Below are positions 1 to 5,122 of a DNA stretch of 5,122 nucleotides, one piece after another. Origin of the DNA: Devosia sp. (GTDB lineage: Bacteria; Pseudomonadota; Alphaproteobacteria; Rhizobiales; Devosiaceae); contig JANXSI010000716.1 of the NCBI GenBank assembly GCA_025352765.1, positions 1 to 5,122 of the forward strand, read 5' to 3'. Made by a program: the position numbers and the translations under genes. The notes under the pieces were generated by a model, which saw only the letters and a program-made list of their open reading frames with translations, had not been told where the DNA came from and did no database searches. How positions within the stretch are numbered: the stretch's first letter is position 1; each line of letters starts with the position of its first letter.

Positions 1-64
1 ACCTAACAGTAACGCGCGGGCAGATGCATCAAATATCTCGAACATCGTGAATCAGGGGCCGGAT

Positions 65-1312
65 CTACACTCGCCAGGCGACGTCGAGGCGCTCGAGACC
101 GTGGAAATGGTAGACGTCGTTGTACCGCGGCTCGCCGTCCAGCTTCAGGCCGGGCAGCCGCCTGAACAGCGTCGACAGCGCCACCTGCAGTTCGATCCGG
201 GCAAGGGGCGCGCCGATACAGAAGTGGATGCCGGCGCCAAAACTGACATTCTGGCCGTCGTCGCGGAACGGGTCGAAGCGATCGGCATGTTTGAAGCGCA
301 GCGGGTCGCGGTTGGCCGCGCCGAGCATCAGACCGATGGTGTCGCCCTTCTTTAGGCTCACCTCGCCGTCGAGCGTGACGTCGCTGAGCGCGTAGCGGGT
401 GAACATGTGGAGCGGTGCGTCGTAGCGCAGGCACTCTTCGACTGTCGCCTCGGTCTGCGCTTCACTCGAAAACAGCGTCGTGGGATCGAGGCCGCTCTCG
501 AGGATGGTTTTGACGGCGTTGCCGGTAGTGTGGACCGTCGCCTCGTGACCGGCATTGAGCAAGAGGATCGCGGTCGACACGACCTCGTCGTCACTGAGTT
601 TCTGGCCGTTCACCTCGGTCGTCAGCATATGGGTGAGGAGGTCTTCCTTGGGCGCCCGGCGGCGCTCGGCGATGACCTCGGCGAGACAGGCCATGAAGTC
701 TTCGGACGCCTTGTTGGCATCGAGTTCGGTGTCACGGGTGACGCCGAACATGTACATCTGCACCATCCGGTTGGACCAGTTGAGCAGTTGCGGCGCCATC
801 TCCGCCGGTAGTCCGATCATCTCCGCGATGACGATGGCCGGGATCGGCGCCGCGAAGGCCTTGATGAGCTCGGTGCCGCCATTGCCCTCGAAGCCGTCGA
901 TGATCTCGTTGGCGAGTTTTTCGATGCGCGGCCGCAACTGCTCGACGTGACGCGACACGAACGCCCGGTTGACCAGGGTCCGCAGCCGGGTATGGGCCGG
1001 CGGCTCCAGTGTCAGCAGCGAGTATTTCTCCGTCAGGTCGAAGGCCGCCGTGTGGTCCTTGGGCGGCGGCCAGCCCAGTTCCTCGCGGGTCGCCACATGC
1101 AGGATCTGCCGGCCGAACCGCTTGTCGCGGAGCAGGGCGTTGACCTCCTTGAAGCCGGTGAAGCACCAGTGCCCATAGTCCTCCCAGACGAAGGTCGGGC
1201 TGGTCTGGTGCAGCGCCGAATAGAACGAATAGGGGTCCTGGTAGAACGCATCGTCACGGGGCTTTGCCGCGGCGCGGCGGGTGTCGGTGGCGATCGAGAA
1301 GGCGGTGGTCAT
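65..1312 (-). CDS. Cytochrome P450 (complete, bacterial soluble type)
   Basis: This is a heme-thiolate monooxygenase of 415 residues, the usual length for a soluble bacterial P450 that takes electrons from a separate ferredoxin and reductase. The helix-C HxxxR motif is at His107-Arg111. The I-helix motif AGHEAT is at 254-259 and ExxR is at Glu293-Arg296. The heme loop FGAGIHFCIG is at 358-367, with Cys365 as the proximal ligand. There is no membrane anchor or signal peptide, so the enzyme should be cytoplasmic. Ala258 occupies the place of the usual I-helix threonine, as in P450eryF-like enzymes. The ATG start overlaps the toxin stop codon (ATGA), and no strong Shine-Dalgarno precedes it, which suggests translational coupling. 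The substrate cannot be told from sequence, and no ferredoxin or reductase gene lies in the window. The family call is secure; the CYP subfamily is not assigned. Confidence 0.96.
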   Translation of the reverse strand: MTTAFSIATDTRRAAAKPRDDAFYQDPYSFYSALHQTSPTFVWEDYGHWCFTGFKEVNALLRDKRFGRQILHVATREELGWPPPKDHTAAFDLTEKYSLLTLEPPAHTRLRTLVNRAFVSRHVEQLRPRIEKLANEIIDGFEGNGGTELIKAFAAPIPAIVIAEMIGLPAEMAPQLLNWSNRMVQMYMFGVTRDTELDANKASEDFMACLAEVIAERRRAPKEDLLTHMLTTEVNGQKLSDDEVVSTAILLLNAGHEATVHTTGNAVKTILESGLDPTTLFSSEAQTEATVEECLRYDAPLHMFTRYALSDVTLDGEVSLKKGDTIGLMLGAANRDPLRFKHADRFDPFRDDGQNVSFGAGIHFCIGAPLARIELQVALSTLFRRLPGLKLDGEPRYNDVYHFHGLERLDVAWRV

Positions 1313-1656
1313 GGGGCCAGCTTCAGATTTGTACGCAACTGTCCGAGGACAGCCCGCAGGGTGGATTGGGTGACGGTGCCGAGGCGCGTGGCGGCAGCCG
1401 CGTCGATGGTTGCGATCTTCAGCGGTCGCGCCACAGAGGCAACAGGCAATCCGGCACCAGCGAGGTCATCGGTCAGATCGACATCGCCCGGCCAGGAGCC
1501 ACTCCCGGCACTTGTGATCATGATCACCCAAAGGAGGAGCCTATCGCCTCCGAACGCCCCGGCCGACACCACCAGTGCCGGCCGGGACTGCTGCGTGCTG
1601 CGATTGGTATAGGGAAACGGGACGCGGACGACGTCGCCCTGTTCAAAGTTTGGCAT
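1309..1656 (-). CDS. PemK/MazF-family toxin of a type II toxin-antitoxin system
   Basis: This 115-residue protein is a probable sequence-specific endoribonuclease toxin that cleaves mRNA when freed from its antitoxin. The N-terminus carries the family signature GDVVRVPFPY (residues 7-16), followed by RPALVV (25-30), a hydrophobic strand ending MITSA (46-50) and ARPLKIATID (76-85). Arg25 and Thr48 lie at the positions of the catalytic Arg and Thr of MazF enzymes, judged by motif rather than alignment. The frame is open further upstream, but the ATG at 1656 is chosen because the family fold begins at MPNFEQGD. That start overlaps the antitoxin stop by 14 bases, a common arrangement. The gene ends inside the P450 start codon. 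The RNA target is unknown. It could be inactive as an RNase, but no key motif is missing. Confidence 0.9.
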   Translation of the reverse strand: MPNFEQGDVVRVPFPYTNRSTQQSRPALVVSAGAFGGDRLLLWVIMITSAGSGSWPGDVDLTDDLAGAGLPVASVARPLKIATIDAAAATRLGTVTQSTLRAVLGQLRTNLKLAP

Positions 1657-1858
1657 AGGCCCGCGCATCCGCCTCGCTGTTCCACTCATCGAACGTGGCG
1701 AATGGATCGTCGGGCGACACGGCACCGGCGCGCGTCACAATTACCCGGTCGCCGTCGATTTGGTAGGCGATTTCGTCTCCCTCCTCGAGGCGAAGCGCCG
1801 CGCGCACCGCCCGTGGGATCGTGGTCTGTGCCTTACTGCTGAGCTTGCTGGTGATCAT
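1643..1858 (-). CDS. AbrB/MazE-type antitoxin (SpoVT-AbrB or PrlF-like)
   Basis: This 71-residue protein is the probable antitoxin for the overlapping MazF-like toxin. Residues 3-43 form a SpoVT-AbrB swapped-hairpin DNA-binding domain with the hallmark SKAQTTIP (8-15), then VRAALRLEEGDEI and a closing strand DRVIVTR. The tail from about residue 49 is acidic and aromatic (DDPFATFDEW) and is the likely toxin-neutralising segment. The ATG at 1858 is chosen over an in-frame one at 1903 because GGAG lies about six bases upstream of it and the domain starts directly after. The upstream ATG would also add residues encoded by the inverted repeat at 1878-1894. Proteins of this kind usually repress their own operon, alone or with the toxin. 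The MazE versus PrlF label is uncertain; the antitoxin role follows from domain and context. Confidence 0.9.
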   Translation of the reverse strand: MITSKLSSKAQTTIPRAVRAALRLEEGDEIAYQIDGDRVIVTRAGAVSPDDPFATFDEWNSEADARAYAKL

Positions 1859-1874
1859 GTTCGCTCCAGGCCCC

Positions 1875-1903
1875 AACGTAAGGATTTTCCTTACCGAGGG
1901 CAA
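1875..1903 (-). promoter_or_regulatory. Candidate toxin-antitoxin promoter with operator
   Basis: On the minus strand a -35-like TTGCCC (1903-1898) is separated by 17 bases from a weak -10-like TACGTT (1880-1875). The spacer holds nearly all of a perfect 7-bp inverted repeat (1878-1894), the classic place for a repressor site. A start point near 1868 would leave a leader of only about ten bases, and the -10 matches the consensus at only three of six positions. The exact promoter elements are therefore uncertain. Confidence 0.35.
1878..1894. promoter_or_regulatory. Inverted repeat, likely antitoxin operator
   Basis: GTAAGGA and TCCTTAC form a perfect 7-bp inverted repeat around a 3-base centre. 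It lies 19 bases upstream of the antitoxin start codon, in the 73-bp gap behind the YbjN gene. AbrB-fold antitoxins bind palindromic DNA in their own promoters, so this is the natural candidate for autoregulation. The repeat is seen directly; its role is inferred. Confidence 0.6.
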
Positions 1904-1931
1904 GTCGCGTTAAAGCCCCGCGAGCAAAGAC

Positions 1932-2408
1932 CTAGAATTTGAAGAAGTCTTTGAAATCGCCGATCTTTTTGTCCCAGAGCTTGACGTTCTGCTCGAACAC
2001 GGCGATCGGCACGCCGTCGGCGGCCGTCAGCGAGAAATCGAGCGTCGGGTCGCTGTCATTGTCGAGCCAGACGCGCCCGGTGATTTGCTTGCTGTTCCAC
2101 TCGTTGGCAAGGCTCATGGTCGTCCCGTCCTTGAGGTCGACGCTGACGGTAAAGAGCAGCGTGTAGCAATTGCTCAGCTTGTCGTCACAGTCGTAGAAGT
2201 CGACGAAGGTCTTGAGTCCGGAAATCTGCACCGTGATCGAACTGCGCCCAGACCCAAGCTTGTCGAGCTTGCCGGGGTAACCCAGTTGCCCCAGTGCGGC
2301 GACCACGCTGTCCGGGTCGGTCGGCGAAACGGTCGTGACGTCCTTGGCCACCGCCGGCATCGACACGAGTGCGATCGCGGCGGCAGTGATCAGGCTCTTA
2401 TAGGTCAT
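1932..2408 (-). CDS. Secreted YbjN-domain protein
   Basis: This protein of 158 residues has a clear Sec signal peptide: Lys4, a hydrophobic run over residues 6-16, and a signal peptidase I site after Ala-Val-Ala at 19-21. The mature part resembles the YbjN family (a fold like type III secretion chaperones), with the N-terminal DSVVAALGQLGYPGKL (33-48) and the core NEWNSKQITGRVWLD (102-116). Cys74 and Cys81 could form a disulfide in the periplasm. The ATG at 2408 is preferred over one at 2414 because the sequence AAAGGGGG sits six bases before 2408 but directly abuts 2414. The molecular function of secreted YbjN proteins is not established. It is transcribed divergently from clpP and in the same direction as the toxin-antitoxin genes 73 bp downstream. 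No convincing terminator separates it from them. Confidence 0.82.
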   Translation of the reverse strand: MTYKSLITAAAIALVSMPAVAKDVTTVSPTDPDSVVAALGQLGYPGKLDKLGSGRSSITVQISGLKTFVDFYDCDDKLSNCYTLLFTVSVDLKDGTTMSLANEWNSKQITGRVWLDNDSDPTLDFSLTAADGVPIAVFEQNVKLWDKKIGDFKDFFKF

Positions 2409-2441
2409 AGGCATCCCCCTTTGCTCTTGGCACCGTATCGT

Positions 2442-2458
2442 CGCCGGACTTTCCGGCG
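2442..2458. repeat. Short inverted repeat upstream of the YbjN gene
   Basis: CGCCGGA and TCCGGCG form a perfect 7-bp stem around a CTT loop, 34 bases upstream of the YbjN-protein start. It probably lies in the 5' leader or promoter of that gene. It has no U-run on either side, so it is not a terminator. No function is assigned. Confidence 0.45.
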
Positions 2459-2505
2459 GGGTAAAGCCCTCAATATGGCGCGTTAGGCACGTTGCTGTGC
2501 CCACC

Positions 2506-2534
2506 ATTGAATGGCGCCACAGTCCCGCCTATCT
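2506..2534 (+). promoter_or_regulatory. Candidate RpoH (heat-shock) promoter for clpP
   Basis: ATTGAAT (2506-2512) resembles the sigma-32 -35 element CTTGAAA at five of seven positions. GCCTATCT (2527-2534) matches the -10 element CCCCATNT at five of seven fixed positions. The spacer is 14 bases, within the known range. It lies about 87 bases before clpP, a gene commonly under heat-shock control. The elements were matched by eye, so the call is tentative. Confidence 0.4.
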
Positions 2535-2620
2535 CTGCCTTTACCGCGCATTAAGGCCATCTCGTCTCACCTCGGCCATTCGCGCCGATTCGGCACTTCC
2601 AAATTCAGGGGCAACTCTCA

Positions 2621-3247
2621 ATGAGAGACATCGTCGATACCTACACCAATTATCTCGTGCCCACGGTGGTCGAGCAAACCAACCGCGGCGAGCGGGCGTT
2701 CGACATCTATTCGCGCCTCCTCAAAGAGCGCATCATTTTCGTGACCGGGCCGATCGAGGACAACATGTCGTCGCTGATCATCGCCCAGCTGCTGGTCCTC
2801 GAGTCGGAAAATCCGAAGAAGGAAATCAACCTCTACATCAACTCGCCGGGCGGCGTGGTCACCTCGGGCCTTGCCATCTACGACACCATGCAGTTCATCC
2901 GGCCGCCGGTCGCGACGCTGTGCATCGGTCAGGCCGCGTCGGCCGCATCGCTGCTGCTGTGCGCCGGCGAAAAGGGCATGCGCGCGGCGCTTCCCAACGG
3001 TTCGGTGATGGTCCACCAGCCGTCGGGCGGCTACCAGGGGCAGGCGACAGATATCCTGATCCACGCCCAGTTCACCGAAAAGCTGAAGCGCCGGCTGAAC
3101 GAAATCTACGTCAAGCACACCGGCCAGGACTACGACACGATCCACCAGGCTCTCGAGCGCGACAACTTCATGTCGGTCGAGCAGGCCAAGGATTTCGGCC
3201 TCATCGATTCGATCTTCGAAAAGCGCGCGGCACCGGAAACCGTGTGA
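2621..3247 (+). CDS. clpP: ATP-dependent Clp protease proteolytic subunit ClpP
   Basis: ClpP is the serine peptidase of the ClpXP and ClpAP machines. It forms a double heptameric ring in the cytoplasm that degrades proteins unfolded by its ATPase partner. At 208 residues it has the normal length. The catalytic triad is Ser107 (in GQAAS), His132 (in MVHQPSGG) and Asp181 (in ERDNF), with spacings of 25 and 49 residues as in the Escherichia coli enzyme. The oxyanion glycines are Gly77-Gly78 in NSPGG. The segment after the catalytic Ser reads AASLLLCAG rather than the E. coli-like MGAFLL. The start is supported by GGGG at 2608-2611, nine bases upstream. clpX follows after 174 bp on the same strand. 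A candidate heat-shock promoter lies upstream. Identity is essentially certain. Confidence 0.98.
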   Translation: MRDIVDTYTNYLVPTVVEQTNRGERAFDIYSRLLKERIIFVTGPIEDNMSSLIIAQLLVLESENPKKEINLYINSPGGVVTSGLAIYDTMQFIRPPVATLCIGQAASAASLLLCAGEKGMRAALPNGSVMVHQPSGGYQGQATDILIHAQFTEKLKRRLNEIYVKHTGQDYDTIHQALERDNFMSVEQAKDFGLIDSIFEKRAAPETV

Positions 3248-3311
3248 CATTGTCCGCATTAACGGTGAACGAAGCGAACACTGGAGTGTGACGTTCCTGT
3301 CATTGTGACCC

Positions 3312-3340
3312 GCCGGATCGGTCGCTAAGCTCGGTCCGGC
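3312..3340 (+). repeat. Stem-loop 1 in the clpP-clpX gap
   Basis: GCCGGA and TCCGGC pair as a 6-bp stem that extends inward by four more pairs, including two G-U pairs, around a 9-base loop. It begins 64 bases after the clpP stop. The downstream sequence AACATATTGTTT is only partly T-rich, so it could act as a weak terminator or attenuator, or as an mRNA stabilising element. The pairing is seen; the role is inferred. Confidence 0.45.
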
Positions 3341-3360
3341 AACATATTGTTTAAGTCTCG

Positions 3361-3385
3361 TGCGCTAGCTTTGATGGCTAGCGCA
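3361..3385. repeat. Perfect 9-bp inverted repeat upstream of clpX
   Basis: TGCGCTAGC and GCTAGCGCA form a perfect 9-bp inverted repeat around a 7-base centre. It ends 36 bases before the clpX start codon. It could be an RNA hairpin in the leader or a DNA site for a dimeric regulator. Each arm also contains the self-complementary hexamer GCTAGC. No T-run follows, so a terminator is unlikely. Confidence 0.6.
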
Positions 3386-3391
3386 GGTTGG

Positions 3392-3415
3392 CGGGGGCTT
3401 CGGGCCCCTGAGGAG
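3392..3415 (+). promoter_or_regulatory. clpX: GC-rich hairpin abutting the clpX ribosome binding site
   Basis: Seven pairs join 3392-3398 to 3404-3410 (including one G-U) around a UUCGG loop, a UUCG-type loop that tends to be very stable. The hairpin runs directly into the Shine-Dalgarno sequence AGGAG at 3411-3415, which is six bases from the clpX ATG. The binding site itself is mostly unpaired. The hairpin could set translation efficiency or protect the 5' end of a processed clpX message. Confidence 0.5.
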
Positions 3416-3421
3416 TGACGG

Positions 3422-4702
3422 ATGTCCAAAGAATCTTCCACCGGCGAAACCAGCAAGAATACGCTGTACTGCTCGTTCTGCGGCAAGTCGCAGCACGAAG
3501 TGCGCAAGCTCATTGCCGGTCCCACCGTATTCATCTGCGATGAATGCGTGGAGCTATGCATGGACATCATCCGCGAGGAAAACAAAACCTCGATGGTGAA
3601 GTCGAACGACGGCGTTCCGACGCCGGCCGAGATCTGCAAGATCCTCGACGACTACGTGATCGGCCAGTATCGCGCCAAGCGCGTGCTCTCGGTCGCCGTC
3701 CACAACCACTACAAGCGCCTCCACCACGCCACCAAGAACCAGGACGTCGAGCTGTCGAAGTCCAACATTCTGCTGGTCGGCCCGACGGGAACCGGCAAGA
3801 CGCTGCTCGCGCAGACTCTGGCCCGCATCCTCGACGTGCCATTCACGATGGCGGACGCCACGACCCTCACCGAAGCCGGTTACGTCGGCGAGGACGTCGA
3901 GAACATCATCCTGAAGCTGCTTCAGGCCGCCGACTACAACGTCGAGAAGGCCCAGCGCGGCATCGTCTACATCGACGAAGTCGACAAGATCAGCCGCAAG
4001 TCGGACAACCCGTCGATCACCCGCGACGTCTCGGGCGAAGGCGTGCAGCAGGCGCTGCTCAAGATCATGGAAGGCACCGTTGCCTCCGTGCCGCCGCAGG
4101 GCGGGCGCAAGCATCCGCAGCAGGAGTTCCTGCAGGTCGACACCACCAACATCCTGTTCATCTGCGGTGGTGCGTTCGCCGGCCTCGAAAAGATCATCGC
4201 GGCGCGCTCGGAAGGCTCGGGTATCGGCTTCAACGCCGTGGTCAAGGATCCGCATGACCGTCGCGTCGGCGATATCCTCAAGGAAGTGGCGCCGGAAGAT
4301 CTGGTGAAGTTCGGGCTGATCCCGGAATTCATCGGCCGTCTGCCGGTGATCGCGACCCTCGAGGACCTCGACGAAACCGCGCTGATGCAGATCCTGACCG
4401 AGCCCAAGAACGCTCTGGTCCGCCAGTATCAGCGGCTGTTCGCCATGGAAGACACCGAGCTCACCTTCCACGAGGACGCTCTCAAGGCGATCGCCAAGCA
4501 TGCGATTACCCGCAAGACCGGCGCGCGCGGCCTGCGTTCGATCATGGAAGGGATCCTGCTCGACACGATGTACGATCTGCCATCGCTCGACGGCGTCGAA
4601 GAGGTGGTGATCTCCGAAGACGTGGTGTCCAACAAGGACGCCCGCCCGCTCTACATCTACTCGGAGCGCAAGAAGGAAGAGGCGCTGCCCACGAGCGCCT
4701 GA
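3422..4702 (+). CDS. clpX: ATP-dependent Clp protease ATP-binding subunit ClpX
   Basis: ClpX is the hexameric AAA+ unfoldase that recognises tagged substrates and threads them into ClpP. The 426 residues match the family length. The N-terminal zinc-binding domain has Cys17, Cys20, Cys39 and Cys42. Walker A is GPTGTGKT at 120-127 and Walker B ends in Asp185-Glu186. Pore loops are GYVG at 153-156 and Arg229-Lys230-His231. The ClpP-docking IGF loop is at 268-270. The arginine finger is Arg306 and the sensor-2 arginine is Arg369 in GARGLR. Every key residue is present, so the enzyme should be active. The start is fixed by AGGAG six bases upstream. It is downstream of clpP and ends before a strong terminator. 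The 174-bp structured gap suggests clpX may have its own leader or promoter as well as read-through from clpP. Confidence 0.98.
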   Translation: MSKESSTGETSKNTLYCSFCGKSQHEVRKLIAGPTVFICDECVELCMDIIREENKTSMVKSNDGVPTPAEICKILDDYVIGQYRAKRVLSVAVHNHYKRLHHATKNQDVELSKSNILLVGPTGTGKTLLAQTLARILDVPFTMADATTLTEAGYVGEDVENIILKLLQAADYNVEKAQRGIVYIDEVDKISRKSDNPSITRDVSGEGVQQALLKIMEGTVASVPPQGGRKHPQQEFLQVDTTNILFICGGAFAGLEKIIAARSEGSGIGFNAVVKDPHDRRVGDILKEVAPEDLVKFGLIPEFIGRLPVIATLEDLDETALMQILTEPKNALVRQYQRLFAMEDTELTFHEDALKAIAKHAITRKTGARGLRSIMEGILLDTMYDLPSLDGVEEVVISEDVVSNKDARPLYIYSERKKEEALPTSA

Positions 4703-4720
4703 TCCATCGCAAGATAAATT

Positions 4721-4755
4721 GAAAACGCCGGGGTTCTGCCCCGGCGTTTTCGTTT
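4721..4755. terminator. Intrinsic terminator, probably bidirectional
   Basis: A perfect 13-bp stem joins 4721-4733 to 4739-4751 around the loop TTCTG. The GC core CGCCGGGG is flanked by AAAA on one side and TTTT on the other, so it gives a U-tract in both directions. It starts 18 bases after the clpX stop and lies 13 bases past the stop of the convergent ornithine cyclodeaminase gene, so it probably serves both. Confidence 0.93.
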
Positions 4756-4768
4756 GTCCGGTGTCAGG

Positions 4769-5122
4769 TCAGGCGACCAGTTCGGCGACCGGCAGCGGAC
4801 GCGGTACGGGCATGTCGCCCAGCAGCGGCCCGAACAGGTCCTTGGGGTCGGCGACGTTCGGTACAAGGTCCATCGCATGCTCGTGGCGGCCGACGAGGTC
4901 GCGCACATAGCGCAGCGCGGCAAAATCCTCGATGGCGAAGCCGACCGAGTCGAACACCGTGATGTCGTCGGGCGCAACACGCCCTTCAGCCTTGCCGGCG
5001 AGCACCTGCCAGAGTTCGGTGACGGCGAAATCGGGCGCCATCTGCTGGATCTCGCCCTCGATGCGGGTCTGTTCGGGGAATTCGACGAACACCTTTGCCA
5101 GCCGCAGGATGTCGGGGTGGAG
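4769..5122 (-). CDS. Ornithine cyclodeaminase, C-terminal part (5' end outside window)
   Basis: The frame stays open to the window edge and encodes the last 117 residues of an NAD-dependent ornithine cyclodeaminase, which converts L-ornithine to L-proline and ammonia. Recognisable blocks of the Pseudomonas putida-type enzyme are LHPDILRLAKVFVEF at the start of the visible part, QTRIEGEIQQMAPDF after it, and ITVFDSVGFAIEDFAALRYV near the end. These match true ornithine cyclodeaminases better than the wider mu-crystallin group. The full enzyme is about 350 residues, so roughly two thirds is missing, including the catalytic Asp region just upstream of the visible LHPD. The TGA stop is at 4769-4771. 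The gene converges on clpX and shares its terminator. In many bacteria it follows arginase; that cannot be seen here. Confidence 0.92.
   Translation of the reverse strand, partial: LHPDILRLAKVFVEFPEQTRIEGEIQQMAPDFAVTELWQVLAGKAEGRVAPDDITVFDSVGFAIEDFAALRYVRDLVGRHEHAMDLVPNVADPKDLFGPLLGDMPVPRPLPVAELVA

Noticed and set aside
1..64. Region after the P450 stop codon
   Set aside because: No hairpin, gene start or other feature is visible in these 64 bases; the next gene, if any, lies outside the window.
3..434. Minus-strand open frame of 143 codons overlapping the P450 3' end
   Set aside because: It is an arginine- and proline-rich shadow of the P450 gene in another frame, typical of GC-rich DNA, with no recognisable domain.
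947..1842. Long plus-strand open frames across the P450 start, toxin and antitoxin genes
   Set aside because: They run antisense to three well-supported genes, have low-complexity arginine-rich translations and no family resemblance.
1905..1923. Possible terminator between the YbjN gene and the antitoxin gene
   Set aside because: The stem is only five bases (TCGCG/CGCGA) with a 9-base loop and no T-run.
2584..2594. Short palindrome around a GATTC (GANTC methylation) site in the clpP leader
   Set aside because: The arms are only five bases and GANTC sites occur elsewhere in the window, so cell-cycle methylation control of clpP cannot be supported.
2497..3291. Plus-strand open frame of 264 codons over clpP
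   Set aside because: It is a frame-shifted shadow of clpP; the clpP frame holds all the catalytic motifs.
3341..3360. Possible -10 element CATATT for a separate clpX promoter
   Set aside because: No acceptable -35 element is found at 16 to 18 bases upstream; the sequence there is part of the first stem-loop.
3554..4501. Minus-strand open frame of 315 codons over clpX
   Set aside because: It is antisense to clpX and rich in Asp, Leu, Arg and Val as expected from reversed GC-rich codons; no domain is recognisable.

Overview
The window looks like chromosomal DNA of a GC-rich alphaproteobacterium. The best evidence is the ClpX and ClpP sequences, which read as typical alphaproteobacterial forms. 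A secreted YbjN-domain protein of a type common in sphingomonads leans toward Sphingomonadales, but that placement is inference. Nothing in the window indicates a plasmid, phage, insertion sequence, CRISPR array or RNA gene.

Left half (about 65-2408): four genes on the minus strand. Reading in the direction of transcription, the first is a small secreted YbjN-domain protein (2408-1932). Next comes an AbrB/MazE-type antitoxin (1858-1643) that overlaps a PemK/MazF-type toxin (1656-1309). The toxin stop codon overlaps the start codon of a complete cytochrome P450 gene (1312-65) in an ATGA junction. The toxin-antitoxin pair has a perfect inverted repeat just upstream, well placed to be its autoregulatory operator. 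The P450 has no convincing ribosome binding site of its own, so it appears translationally coupled to the toxin. This is the most unusual arrangement in the window.

Right half (2409-4755): a 212-bp divergent intergenic region with a candidate heat-shock promoter, then clpP (2621-3247) and clpX (3422-4702) on the plus strand. Together they encode the ClpXP ATP-dependent protease, with all catalytic and nucleotide-binding residues present. The 174-bp gap between them contains three consecutive inverted repeats, the last abutting the clpX ribosome binding site. A strong symmetrical terminator (4721-4755) follows clpX.

Right edge (4769-5122): the C-terminal third of an ornithine cyclodeaminase gene on the minus strand, convergent with clpX and cut by the window end. 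This enzyme makes proline from ornithine.

Most of the window is ordinary housekeeping or accessory sequence. I see no clear new multi-gene system. The leads worth checking are the toxin-antitoxin-P450 transcription unit, the P450 active-site substitution (Ala where the I-helix Thr is usual) and the structured clpX leader.
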